Of a stretch of 42,099 bases of DNA, positions 8,355-16,950 are shown piece after piece (position 1 is the first letter of the stretch; each line of letters opens with the position of its first letter). Position numbers and translations under genes: made by a program. This DNA comes from Bacillota bacterium. Its GTDB lineage: Bacteria; Bacillota_C; Negativicutes; JAEYSJ01. The notes beneath the pieces were generated by a model. It saw only the letters and a list, made by a program, of their open reading frames with translations, ran no database searches and had not been told where the DNA came from. The DNA lies in the NCBI GenBank assembly GCA_023434855.1, contig JAEYSJ010000057.1:1-42099 (forward strand), in the 5' to 3' direction.

Positions 8355-9788
8355 ATGAGATCTTTCAGAAAGGCTTTTTCGGTCATTATCCTTGTTTGCA
8401 TGCTTGTGAGCATGGCAGTTATCCAGGGCAACGCTTTTGCCGCTGATAACCCGGTAAGTAAGGTTACGGTAACTTTCTACGGGGATACCGGAACTTCAAA
8501 GGGATTTACCTGGCACACCGGCCTTGCATCAACCCACAGTGATTTGGAGATTGTTAAAAAGTGCGGTGAAGTATCCGGTTGCAGCCAAGCCGTTAAACCT
8601 GATTTCAGCAAAGCTATTAAGTTTTTAGGAAGATATTCCATATCCACGAATGATCCTTTAGAAAATGTTCATAAGGTTGAAGCTACAGGTCTTAAGGAGA
8701 ATACGACGTACTATTTCCGGGTAGGTGATGCTGCACTGGGCATCTGGAGCGATGTAGGCACTTTCCACACTGCTGCCAAAAACGGCTTTCTTACAGAATC
8801 CTTTTCCTTTATCGACCTGGCAGATACCCAGGCTCTTGACGAAGATGAAGCTATTCTCTCATCCCAAACAATAGCCAAAGCTCTCGCTACAGTTCCTAAG
8901 GCCAAGTTTATTGTTCACGGCGGCGACGTTGTTGAGAATGGAAACGTTGAGGCGCAATGGAACTGGCTGCTTGGCCATTCGCAACAAAGTTTACTTAATA
9001 CAACTATTTTGATTGCTGCCGGCAACCATGACAATAATAAAAATGCATTTATTGAGCATTTTGACATTAAACCTGCCGATTCTGATACTAACACAACAAC
9101 CGGTGCTTATTATTCTGTTAATTACGGAAATACCCATTATGTTGTACTTAATACAAATGAAAACTCCACTATCTATGCCGATTTTAGTCCAGAACAAATT
9201 CAGTGGCTGAAAGACGATGTAGCCAAAGCGCGTACCGCAGGCGCAAAATGGATTATCGTGAATATGCATAAAGGTCCGTACACAACGGCAAATCATGCTA
9301 CCGATTCGGACATAATGGGCGCGACAGGCACTAGAACACTTGTTGCGCCGATAATGGCGGACCTGGGAATTGACCTTGTCCTGCAAGGACATGACCATAT
9401 CTATGCCCGGAGCAAACCGATTAAAAATGGCGCTGCCTCTCCCACAAACAAAATTACGGAAATGCTTAATGGCCGGAAAATCGAATATTCTGTAAGACCG
9501 AACGGTACGATCTTTTTGATTCCTGCTACCGCTGGCGCGAAGGTTTATTACAAGAATAAGAAGATTGATCCAAGCTATTTCAGCCTTTTTGATGTTGCCA
9601 ACGAGAATTCTGCCGCTGTTTATGGCCCTGACCCCGCTGATCCAACCAGACCTAAACGCAGTCAGATACAGACTTTCGTCGGTATCACTGTTGACGATCG
9701 CAAGCTGACTGCTGTTACATATGAGATTGATCAAAATAAGAACAATGCTCAGCCTTATATTGTTGACCAGTTTGGCATTGTAAAGTAA
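8355..9788 (+). CDS. Secreted purple-acid-phosphatase-like metallophosphoesterase
   Basis: 477 residues. A signal peptide (1-30, ending NAFAA) is followed by a fibronectin-like N-terminal domain typical of purple acid phosphatases (about 33-145, with TTYYFRVGD and DVGTFHTA). The metallophosphatase domain then shows FIDLADTQ, VHGGDVVENG, AAGNHDNN, NMHKGPY and LQGHDHIYARS, which supply the expected Asp, Asn and His metal ligands. It would release phosphate from organic esters outside the cytoplasm. TTAGGAGG lies at good spacing before the ATG. The four-repeat Pho box upstream ties it to phosphate starvation. A bidirectional terminator follows. Confidence 0.9.
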   Translation: MRSFRKAFSVIILVCMLVSMAVIQGNAFAADNPVSKVTVTFYGDTGTSKGFTWHTGLASTHSDLEIVKKCGEVSGCSQAVKPDFSKAIKFLGRYSISTNDPLENVHKVEATGLKENTTYYFRVGDAALGIWSDVGTFHTAAKNGFLTESFSFIDLADTQALDEDEAILSSQTIAKALATVPKAKFIVHGGDVVENGNVEAQWNWLLGHSQQSLLNTTILIAAGNHDNNKNAFIEHFDIKPADSDTNTTTGAYYSVNYGNTHYVVLNTNENSTIYADFSPEQIQWLKDDVAKARTAGAKWIIVNMHKGPYTTANHATDSDIMGATGTRTLVAPIMADLGIDLVLQGHDHIYARSKPIKNGAASPTNKITEMLNGRKIEYSVRPNGTIFLIPATAGAKVYYKNKKIDPSYFSLFDVANENSAAVYGPDPADPTRPKRSQIQTFVGITVDDRKLTAVTYEIDQNKNNAQPYIVDQFGIVK

Positions 9789-9812
9789 ATTCAAATTAGT
9801 TAATTACGGCTG

Positions 9813-9860
9813 ATAAAATGCAAAAGACCCGTCACTTTAAAGTGGCGGGTCTGCATTTTA
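9813..9860. terminator. Bidirectional terminator
   Basis: The GC-rich stem GACCCGTCAC (9826-9835) pairs with GTGGCGGGTC (9842-9851). It is flanked by AAAATGCA and TGCATTTT, which extend the stem and give U runs in both directions. It serves both convergent neighbours and overlaps the stop codon of the leftward lipoprotein gene. Confidence 0.8.
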
Positions 9861-10295
9861 TCCTTGATAAACCGTAATCTTGCCCGGAGCATCTTTTAAC
9901 ATACCCCGTATTAAATTTACCTGATTATTGACAGTCGTTTGGTTAGGAGTTGATTTTTCCAGTTCCTCTTTCAAAACGGTAATATTCTGACGAAGGTTAT
10001 CGCGAAAACTCGCATCATCGATATGGGTGGAGAGTTGGTCATAGAGATTGAACAAATCGCCGGCTGCTCCCTTAGCCTGGTTCAATTGGTTAGCCTTTGA
10101 CTTGGCGTCAATGTCATCAAGCGCCTTATTCATTTGGTTAATAGTTAAGTTCGTATTTGGTAAGGTATAAGATTGTGAGGGCGGCGGTGGCGGGGTCGGT
10201 GGACTTTGAGGTCTATCCGCGCAACCGATTGTTGTTACCGTCAGGATTACCGAAAAGAGATGCAATATATATCGGCGCCACGATTTTTTTTCCAC
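9858..10295 (-). CDS. Putative lipoprotein of unknown function
   Basis: 145 residues. The N-terminus has basic residues, a hydrophobic core and TTIGC at residue 25, a plausible though weak lipobox. A Pro-rich linker (PTPPPPP) follows, then a helical domain of about 100 residues with heptad-like spacing and no Cys. I do not recognise a family. It stands alone on the minus strand between a phosphatase and the SPFH gene. No distinctive promoter was seen. Confidence 0.65.
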   Translation of the reverse strand: MEKKSWRRYILHLFSVILTVTTIGCADRPQSPPTPPPPPSQSYTLPNTNLTINQMNKALDDIDAKSKANQLNQAKGAAGDLFNLYDQLSTHIDDASFRDNLRQNITVLKEELEKSTPNQTTVNNQVNLIRGMLKDAPGKITVYQG

Positions 10296-10500
10296 GACTA
10301 CAGGCCTCCTGGAATTTTATCACTTCTAACATGGTTATACCTAGTATTCTCATTTTAAAAATTAATATTCTAATATTTGGAGTAATGTATCAGCTAAATT
10401 ATGATCTATTATTTAATATTTTCGACAAGATTGAGTAGGTAAATAAGCCGCATAGCAAAACAACGTGTAATTTATTGGTAATTTTGAGAGGATTATTGGT

Positions 10501-10575
10501 ATGGAATGCCGAAGGATGTTAAATATTGTGGGCACCCAGCCGCACAATATGGATGAAGAGGGGGAGGAAGAATGA
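10501..10575 (+). CDS. Possible 24-residue upstream ORF coupled to the SPFH gene
   Basis: An ATG at 10501 opens a 24-codon frame (MECRRMLNIV..., ending DEEGEEE). Its TGA overlaps the ATG of the SPFH gene (ATGA). GAGAGG lies 9 bases before it. The stop-start overlap suggests translational coupling. The peptide is too short to judge coding potential, so the frame could be chance. Confidence 0.25.
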   Translation: MECRRMLNIVGTQPHNMDEEGEEE

Positions 10576-12659
10576 ACGATTTTGAATTGTATTTTAAAGC
10601 TGCGTTAATTTTGCTCGGATTGGCAGTAGTGGCCTTTATTGTCATGAAGACCATTGTGATTGTCAATGGTAATGAAATTGCAGTCCTGGAACGCAAGTAT
10701 TTTGGTAAACCGATGCCTCAGGGCCGGGTAGTTGCCCAGGAAGATGAAATAGGCATTCAGGCCAGGACATTGGGACCTGGGTTGCATTTTCTTGTGCCTT
10801 TTCTCTATTCGACGAAGAAACAGGAATTTACTTTGATTAAAGAAGACGAAATTGGTCTTGTGGAGAGTATTGACGGGAATTCCATTCCGGCCGGTAAAAT
10901 CTTTGGGCGTACAGTTGACGGGCATAATACCTTTCAGGATGGGGCTGCTTTTTTAGCAAACGGCGGTGAAAAGGGGCCGCAGATTCCGGTTATTCCTGCG
11001 GGCACCTACAGAATTAACCCCTTTCTATTTACGGTAAGAGTTGTTCCGGTTACGGTAATACCGGCTGGCCGGATAGGGGTTGTTACGTCGATGGACGGTC
11101 AGCCGATTAAACCCGGGCGTCTTTTGGCAGAGCGGATTGAAGGGCATTCTACGTTTGAAAATGGACAGGCTTTTTTAGATAAACAGGGACAGCGGGGTCC
11201 GCAGATCGATATTTTGCTGCCCGGGACTTATCGTATCAATACAGACCTTTTTAAAGTGGAACTCAGGGATGCAACTGTAGTACCGGCGAATAAAGTTGGT
11301 CTGGTTACCGCCAGGGATGGCAAACCTCTTCCTGAGAAAGAATTTGTGGCAAGCCATGTTGATGGGCACAGTGATTTTCAGGATGCTTCAGCCTTTCTTG
11401 CCAATGGCGGACAGCGGGGGCCGCAACTTGATGTACTAAAGCCGGGGACGTATTATATTAACTCGATGATGTTTGTGGTGACTTTGGATGATGTAGCGGT
11501 TGTTGAGCGTGGACAGGTTGCTGTCGTTGTTTCCAATGTCGGGGAGGAGCCAAGACAAATTAAGCAGGCGGTAGAGGAAAATGAATTAGCTGAAGGAACT
11601 ATTTCCGAAGAGACGAAAAGTGCTGTTGAAGAACGGCTGCGGCAAGGCATCGAACGATATGTTGTTCCCAAAGGCTTCCGGGGAATTCAGCAGGAGGTAG
11701 TCGGACCAGGCACCTATTATCTGAATCGCATGGCGTTGCATGCCTATACCGTAGATACAACCAATATTACCATCGATTGGGACGAAAGCAAGGAAACCAA
11801 ATTTGATCCACTAAAGGTGGTCTCCAAGGACGGCTTTGAGATGGGGATATCTGTTAAAGTAATTATTCGGGTCAGACCTGATCAGGCACCGTATATGGTT
11901 GCCAAGATTGGATCTATTGAAAATCTCATTAGCCATGTTATTCATCCGATGATTGACAGTTCTTTTCGGAATCAGGCTTCTTCCACCTCTGCTATGAACT
12001 TTATGCAGGACCGGCAGAATGAACAGAAAAAAGCGGAAGAAGGGGCTCGGCTGGAACTGGAACGGTATCATGTGGAATGCGTAAGTGTTCTGATTTGCCA
12101 GATTAATTTGCCGCCGGAATTGATGAAAACTCAGACCGAACGGATTATTGCCCAGCAGCAAATGGAAATGTACAATTCACAACAGCAAGCAGAATCAAAA
12201 CGGATTGCGACGGAAAAAACCAGGGCGGAAGCCGATCAGCAAAAGAATCTTGTGGAAGCGGAAATCGGCGTAAAGATTGCCGCACAAAATAAAGAGAAGG
12301 CCATTCAATTTGCTGAAGGGGAAGCGGAGGCAATCCGGCTTAAAAAAGAAGGGGAAGCGAAAGGGATTGCGGCAGTAGGTAAGGCAGAGGGTGAACGAAT
12401 TTTGGCAATTGGGAAGGCAACAGCAGAGTCCTATGAACTGCAAAACAGGGCTATCGGTGGGGAAGGCGTTGTTTCCATTGAAATTGCCAAGCAAATTGCC
12501 GCCGGCAATATTAAGGTGACGCCGGATTTCCTGGTGCAAGGCAACGAAAATCTCGGTGGTTTGCTTTCCGCTTATTTGACGCAAAATATCGCCGTAAAGC
12601 CCAAGCTAGAAACACTGCAGGTTACGGCGCAGACTAAATCAGAAAAATCCATCTCATAA
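10572..12659 (+). CDS. Large SPFH/band-7 (flotillin-like) membrane protein with tandem repeats
   Basis: 695 residues. An N-terminal membrane helix covers about 10-30. Three tandem repeats of about 70 residues follow (about 91-156, 160-231, 235-306), each running GxVxSxDGxPxPxGxxx..GHxxFQDxxAFLxNGGQRGPQ..xxPGTYRIN. A diverged partial fourth unit is at about 307-390. The SPFH core is about 390-520, followed by a long Ala/Glu/Lys/Gln coiled coil (about 520-640) and a C-terminal tail. SPFH proteins form large membrane-associated rings or cages and organise membrane domains or proteases. GGGGGAGGAAGA precedes the ATG. No NfeD or protease partner lies next to it. Confidence 0.85.
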   Translation: MNDFELYFKAALILLGLAVVAFIVMKTIVIVNGNEIAVLERKYFGKPMPQGRVVAQEDEIGIQARTLGPGLHFLVPFLYSTKKQEFTLIKEDEIGLVESIDGNSIPAGKIFGRTVDGHNTFQDGAAFLANGGEKGPQIPVIPAGTYRINPFLFTVRVVPVTVIPAGRIGVVTSMDGQPIKPGRLLAERIEGHSTFENGQAFLDKQGQRGPQIDILLPGTYRINTDLFKVELRDATVVPANKVGLVTARDGKPLPEKEFVASHVDGHSDFQDASAFLANGGQRGPQLDVLKPGTYYINSMMFVVTLDDVAVVERGQVAVVVSNVGEEPRQIKQAVEENELAEGTISEETKSAVEERLRQGIERYVVPKGFRGIQQEVVGPGTYYLNRMALHAYTVDTTNITIDWDESKETKFDPLKVVSKDGFEMGISVKVIIRVRPDQAPYMVAKIGSIENLISHVIHPMIDSSFRNQASSTSAMNFMQDRQNEQKKAEEGARLELERYHVECVSVLICQINLPPELMKTQTERIIAQQQMEMYNSQQQAESKRIATEKTRAEADQQKNLVEAEIGVKIAAQNKEKAIQFAEGEAEAIRLKKEGEAKGIAAVGKAEGERILAIGKATAESYELQNRAIGGEGVVSIEIAKQIAAGNIKVTPDFLVQGNENLGGLLSAYLTQNIAVKPKLETLQVTAQTKSEKSIS

Positions 12660-12744
12660 TTAGTTTTTATTTGTAGATTAGATTCTTGTAAGGGAAACAC
12701 TGAGCTGGTTTTACTGTTCCATTCTTAATATGCGGAAAATAGAA

Positions 12745-12790
12745 AGAACTCCCGTCAAAACCAAATGTGGGTTTGGCTGGAGTTCTGTAT
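12745..12790. terminator. Terminator between convergent genes
   Basis: AGAACTCC (12745-12752) pairs with GGAGTTCT (12779-12786), with an imperfect inner stem. It is followed by GTATTTTTC on the plus strand, and the minus strand also ends in a short T run. It lies between the SPFH and M23 genes. Confidence 0.65.
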
Positions 12791-12821
12791 TTTTCCATAT
12801 GTTAAATTTTCAACACAATGC

Positions 12822-13466
12822 CTAATATTGGACCAGATACTTAATCGGGTCTACGGCGGTGCCGTTAATTCTGACTTCATAGTGAACATGCGGGCCTGTA
12901 CTTGCGCCCGTGTTGCCGGAATAAGAAATAACCTGGCCTTTTTTCACAGTTTGGCCTTCATATGCTGCCAGTCGCGAATTGTGTCCATAAATAGTTACAA
13001 TGCCATTCCCATGATCAATTTGTACCATATTCCCATAGCCACCGGACCACCCGCTTTGTACAACCTTGCCATCGGCAGTTGCAACAACCGGTGTTCCTAC
13101 AGCGCTGGCAATGTCAATACCAGGATGCATTTCGCTGCCGCCTCCCAAGGGAAAACTGCGCCAGCCAAAGCCGGAGGTGACTGCACCGTTAGCCGGCCAG
13201 ATTGATGGCATGGTTGCCAGCTCATCGGTAGTATTTCCCGCTGCCGGCTGATTTGCCGGGGCTCGTCCACCTTGAATAGGCTGGATAGGTTTCAACTCTG
13301 TTACAGCAACACTGTCTGCAGCGTGGGCTTGGTGATATTCCGCAAAAATTACTACCGAAGCCAGGATAAGTAAGCATATAAGTAAAACGAACCATTGCGC
13401 TGAAGTCAGCAGCTTCTGATCGTAGTATATTTTTTCCTTGTTATTCGTTTCATGTGCAACATGCAT
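12822..13466 (-). CDS. Membrane-anchored M23 family peptidoglycan endopeptidase
   Basis: 214 residues. A short cytoplasmic N-terminus and one membrane helix (about 24-43) place the rest outside the inner membrane. A low-complexity linker leads to a LytM/M23 domain (about 90-210). The zinc site is visible: HPGID gives H114 and D118, and GPHVHYE gives H193 and H195. DHGNG and TIYGHNS are also typical. The family cleaves peptide cross-bridges of peptidoglycan; with all ligands present it is probably active. GGAGG lies 9 bases before the ATG. Confidence 0.9.
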   Translation of the reverse strand: MHVAHETNNKEKIYYDQKLLTSAQWFVLLICLLILASVVIFAEYHQAHAADSVAVTELKPIQPIQGGRAPANQPAAGNTTDELATMPSIWPANGAVTSGFGWRSFPLGGGSEMHPGIDIASAVGTPVVATADGKVVQSGWSGGYGNMVQIDHGNGIVTIYGHNSRLAAYEGQTVKKGQVISYSGNTGASTGPHVHYEVRINGTAVDPIKYLVQY

Positions 13467-13623
13467 AGATGCATTCCTCCTTTAAAACATAGAACCTTTT
13501 ATTACCAAGCATGAGTGACATTAATTCCCGCAATTAATGAAAAAGCCTGTTGCTTTAATTTGCAGCGGCAATCGCCCATTGTTACTTCTTTATTTTACAG
13601 CTAGTTTTGCTCTGTGCCAAGAC

Positions 13624-13652
13624 TTGACGCAAAAAAGGAAAAGTGAGATAGT
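13624..13652 (+). promoter_or_regulatory. Sigma-A promoter for the HlyD-type gene
   Basis: TTGACG (13624-13629), a 17-bp spacer, then GATAGT (13647-13652), about 25-35 bp before the likely start codons. Confidence 0.55.
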
Positions 13653-13677
13653 AATTGTAAAGCTTTGATTATTGGAG

Positions 13678-14841
13678 ATGAGATATGTGAGAAACCTTAT
13701 GCGACAACATCGGCGGCGTATTGAATTTATTGCGCTTTTACTTATAGCGTTATTTGTATTAATGGCTGGTTATAAACTATTATCATTAAAATTCTGGACA
13801 CACCATATTGATCCGCAAGCGCCTGTTAATGTGACTGCTGTACCGGTCACTACTGTAAATAAGCCAATCTGTGTTGCCAGAGCCGGTTCGATAAGTAAGG
13901 CAGTTTCTGTTCCTGTTAATGCAGAATACTCCGGGCGTCTTAATGAGATATATGTGACAGAAGGGGAGTCAGTCAAGGCGGGTCAGGCGCTGTTTAAGCT
14001 GGATGTAACTCCTGCTGCACCCGCCGACAATACAGCTTCTCCCGCTGTAACAATAAATAGAAGTTCCAGGGCTCCCCGGGAAGTACCGGGCAATTATGTC
14101 GATGCTCTTAAAGAATACAACCGTTGTAAAAAACTATATGAATTAGGAGCTATCCCACGGCGGCAGTTTGAAGATGCTTCAGCTCGCTTGCAAGAGGCGC
14201 AGAAAGGCCTGTATAGTGGCGGCTCGGACATTTCAGTACCGGAGGAAAATGCCCCCGCGACGGTCAGCGGACCTGTTACTATAAGTGCGCCGGTTGACGG
14301 GATAGTGACAGGTCTGGCAGCAGCTTCGGGGAAAATGGTCCAGGCTGGCCAGCAACTTATGGCTTTGGGAAGTGGTCAAGAACTTGATGCAGTCATTCGC
14401 CTTGAGCAAAGTGAGCTATATCTGGTTCCTTTAGGTGCACCTGTTATTATCCAAGTATCAAGTCAAGGTTTTATGGGGAAGGTTTCCAGCGTTTATCCTG
14501 AAATTCAGGAAAACCAAATCCCCTCATTTGTGGCTCATATAAAACTAACGAATACTGCAGATGGGTTGCTCCAATCTGGCATGTCCGCTAATTTGCAGAT
14601 AGACAGCGGCAAATCGGTGGCAGTTCCTGCTGTTCCCAAAATTGCGGTATTTCAGGATGAACAAGGGGTGAATTTTATATACGTAGCAGCCGATGGCAGA
14701 GCGGTCCGTCAACAAATTAACGTCGGTGAAGCAATTGGTGATTTTGTAGAAATCACTTCAAACGTACCCCGGGAGACCATGGTTATAACCGACAATTTTG
14801 ATGAAATTAAAAATGGTGAGGCTATTACAATAATAGAATAA
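13678..14841 (+). CDS. HlyD/RND-type periplasmic adaptor (membrane fusion protein), orphan
   Basis: About 387 residues. One N-terminal membrane helix (about 15-38) anchors it. A split biotinyl-lipoyl domain follows: VPVNAEYSGRLNEIYVTEGESVKAGQALFKLD near 80-110 and ISAPVDGIVTGLAAASGKMVQAGQQLM near 200-226. A short helical hairpin lies between the halves and a beta-barrel domain closes the protein. Such adaptors link inner-membrane transporters to outer-membrane channels, which fits a diderm cell. No transporter or TolC gene is adjacent. An in-frame GTG at 13687, 9 bases after GGAG, is an equally good start. Confidence 0.82.
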   Translation: MRYVRNLMRQHRRRIEFIALLLIALFVLMAGYKLLSLKFWTHHIDPQAPVNVTAVPVTTVNKPICVARAGSISKAVSVPVNAEYSGRLNEIYVTEGESVKAGQALFKLDVTPAAPADNTASPAVTINRSSRAPREVPGNYVDALKEYNRCKKLYELGAIPRRQFEDASARLQEAQKGLYSGGSDISVPEENAPATVSGPVTISAPVDGIVTGLAAASGKMVQAGQQLMALGSGQELDAVIRLEQSELYLVPLGAPVIIQVSSQGFMGKVSSVYPEIQENQIPSFVAHIKLTNTADGLLQSGMSANLQIDSGKSVAVPAVPKIAVFQDEQGVNFIYVAADGRAVRQQINVGEAIGDFVEITSNVPRETMVITDNFDEIKNGEAITIIE

Positions 14842-14862
14842 AAATAATGTAAATCAAAATTT

Positions 14863-16749
14863 CTACGCTACGCCCACCGTATAAAATGTTATTATAAAGC
14901 GGGTTCCCTTGCTTTCCTCCGATTGTACTTCGATAATTCCATTGTGTCGCCTGACAATACTTGCACTGACAGAAAGTCCTAGCCCGGTCCCGGTTTCCTT
15001 GGTGGTGAAGAATGGGTCAAATATTTTTTCATAATTTTCTTTACGGATTCCGCAACCGCAATCCGTAACACATAAAGAAACCGTATCACCAGCCACGCTG
15101 CTTTCAATAGTTAGCGTTCCGTGTTGGCTCATTGCTTCAAACCCGTTTCTTGCAAGATTCAAAAGCAATTGTTTAATTTCTTTTTCATTTAATATAAGGT
15201 GAGGCAAGTTCTCGGCCAGATTTAGTTTCAGCTCAATACCTCGCTCCATCGCGTCAGTTGATATTAATGGGACAATTCCTTTTATTATAGCATTTAAGTC
15301 TTGCTTTTTATACTCTATCAGTTTATTTCTCGCTAATGAAAGAAAATCAGTAATAATATGTTCGATTCGTTCCAGTTCATTCAAAACAACACGAAATTGT
15401 TCTCTCATGCAGTCTGGAACTTTTTTGCTAAGGAATTGCAAATAGCCTTTTATTACTGTCATGGGGTTTCTAATTTCATGGGCTACCCCCGCCGCCATTT
15501 CCCCTACCAAGTTTAGACGGTCAAGCTTGGCCATGTCTTCCCTAAGTTTTTCATATTCAGTAATATCGTGAATTATTGTCATCGCCCCAATGATCGCATT
15601 TTCATGATTGCGAAAGGGAATTGCATTAATTAAATAACAAGCTCCATATGTGCTTTTTATATAATAGTCCAATGTTTCTATTCCTTTTAATGCTTGACGG
15701 CAAGGTGAATGTTCCCAGCTAAGTCCCAGTGTTTCTAAAAGATATTTACCTGACTTGCCTAAAAAGTCTTCCCTTTTAAGATTTGTTATGCGTTCACGAT
15801 GTGCTTTATTTAGCGCTATAACATTACCTTCATTATCATACAAAACAATTCCCAGAGGGGATAATTCAATTAGCTGGTTTAGCATTTTATTTTCAGTTAA
15901 ATATTGATTTAAGAGTTTCTGATATTTTTTTTGATTCTCTTCCCGTAGTTTTTCATGCTCCGTTATATTGCTATTTATGCCGATAGCTCCCACGACAATA
16001 TTTGTTGGTTGTTGTTTTATCGGCAGCACACTTATTAGATATTTCTTTTCTAGTGTACATAGGAATTCCTGACTTGTTTCAATGCCATTTAGCGCTTTAG
16101 CAATTGCCGATTCTTCGTTGTTAATCCCAAAGAAATCGTTGATGATGCTATAATGCTTACCACTGATGTCGACTTGGTCAGCTGAAATATCATCCATAAA
16201 CGCTTTATTTACAGTAATTATTTTTCCTTGCCTGTCAACTATATAAATAGCCATTGGGCATAAATCAATTAACTGATTGAATTTCACAACCTGATTACAG
16301 AAGGTAATTTCTAACAATGTCCTTTCTGAAATATCCGTGACATTACAGATAACTGCGTCAATGCCGCCACAGGATGAAAAAATTGGGCTTAACAAATATT
16401 CAAAATAGTGGTACTGCCCTTGTTTGTCAGGAATACCTATATAATTACCATATATCACCCTTCCTGTATTAAATACCTCAAGTATCTTTGCATCAAACCG
16501 TTCGAAATCTCCGAATGGTATGTCGACATTAAGCTCCCGCCAACTTCTGCCGATAATATCAGTTGGTTTCAACCCCAAATATCTTGCCCCCATTGTACTA
16601 ACAAAAAGAAACCTGAGATCTTTACTGATAATAGTAATGAAATCAAACTTAGGTTGCAGGTTCGGCTGGAATTTAAGTCTGTTGCTTAATATTTTTTCAA
16701 ATTGTTTATCAGTATCTGTTAAACTTTTAATAAGTTCCTGTATTGACAT
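14863..16749 (-). CDS. Soluble sensor histidine kinase with three PAS domains
   Basis: 628 residues, no membrane segment. PAS domains lie at about 35-145, 155-265 and 290-400. The dimerisation/phosphoacceptor domain (about 410-475) has H424 in GVAHEIRNP. The ATPase domain (about 515-622) shows NLARNGFEAM, VTDCGCGI, FFTTKETGTGLGL. It would autophosphorylate in response to cytoplasmic signals. GGGAGG lies 6 bases before the ATG. No response regulator is nearby. The phosphoacceptor region closely resembles that of the kinase at 21326, so both may feed a common partner such as a sporulation phosphorelay; that is inference. Confidence 0.9.
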   Translation of the reverse strand: MSIQELIKSLTDTDKQFEKILSNRLKFQPNLQPKFDFITIISKDLRFLFVSTMGARYLGLKPTDIIGRSWRELNVDIPFGDFERFDAKILEVFNTGRVIYGNYIGIPDKQGQYHYFEYLLSPIFSSCGGIDAVICNVTDISERTLLEITFCNQVVKFNQLIDLCPMAIYIVDRQGKIITVNKAFMDDISADQVDISGKHYSIINDFFGINNEESAIAKALNGIETSQEFLCTLEKKYLISVLPIKQQPTNIVVGAIGINSNITEHEKLREENQKKYQKLLNQYLTENKMLNQLIELSPLGIVLYDNEGNVIALNKAHRERITNLKREDFLGKSGKYLLETLGLSWEHSPCRQALKGIETLDYYIKSTYGACYLINAIPFRNHENAIIGAMTIIHDITEYEKLREDMAKLDRLNLVGEMAAGVAHEIRNPMTVIKGYLQFLSKKVPDCMREQFRVVLNELERIEHIITDFLSLARNKLIEYKKQDLNAIIKGIVPLISTDAMERGIELKLNLAENLPHLILNEKEIKQLLLNLARNGFEAMSQHGTLTIESSVAGDTVSLCVTDCGCGIRKENYEKIFDPFFTTKETGTGLGLSVSASIVRRHNGIIEVQSEESKGTRFIITFYTVGVA

Positions 16750-16950
16750 ACATAACCTCCCAGAACACTATACTAATGTAAAGTTATACAATTTTTAGGA
16801 AATTCCTCCAGCAATGTTATTATTTGTTATTAACTTTAAAAATAAATACTGTAAAAAAACTAAAAACCATTGCTATAAAAGAGATGCATTCGAGAGAAAG
16901 TTTTTGCTTTCCACAAATGCACCTTTAATAAAAACGGGGGATATTTTTTT

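Noticed and set aside
8991..9794. 267-codon minus-strand frame inside the metallophosphatase gene
   Set aside because: It is antisense to a gene with all catalytic motifs and its composition is not protein-like.
16883..16916. Hairpin between the carbamoyltransferase gene and the downstream kinase gene
   Set aside because: The stem has internal mismatches and no T run, so I do not call it a terminator.
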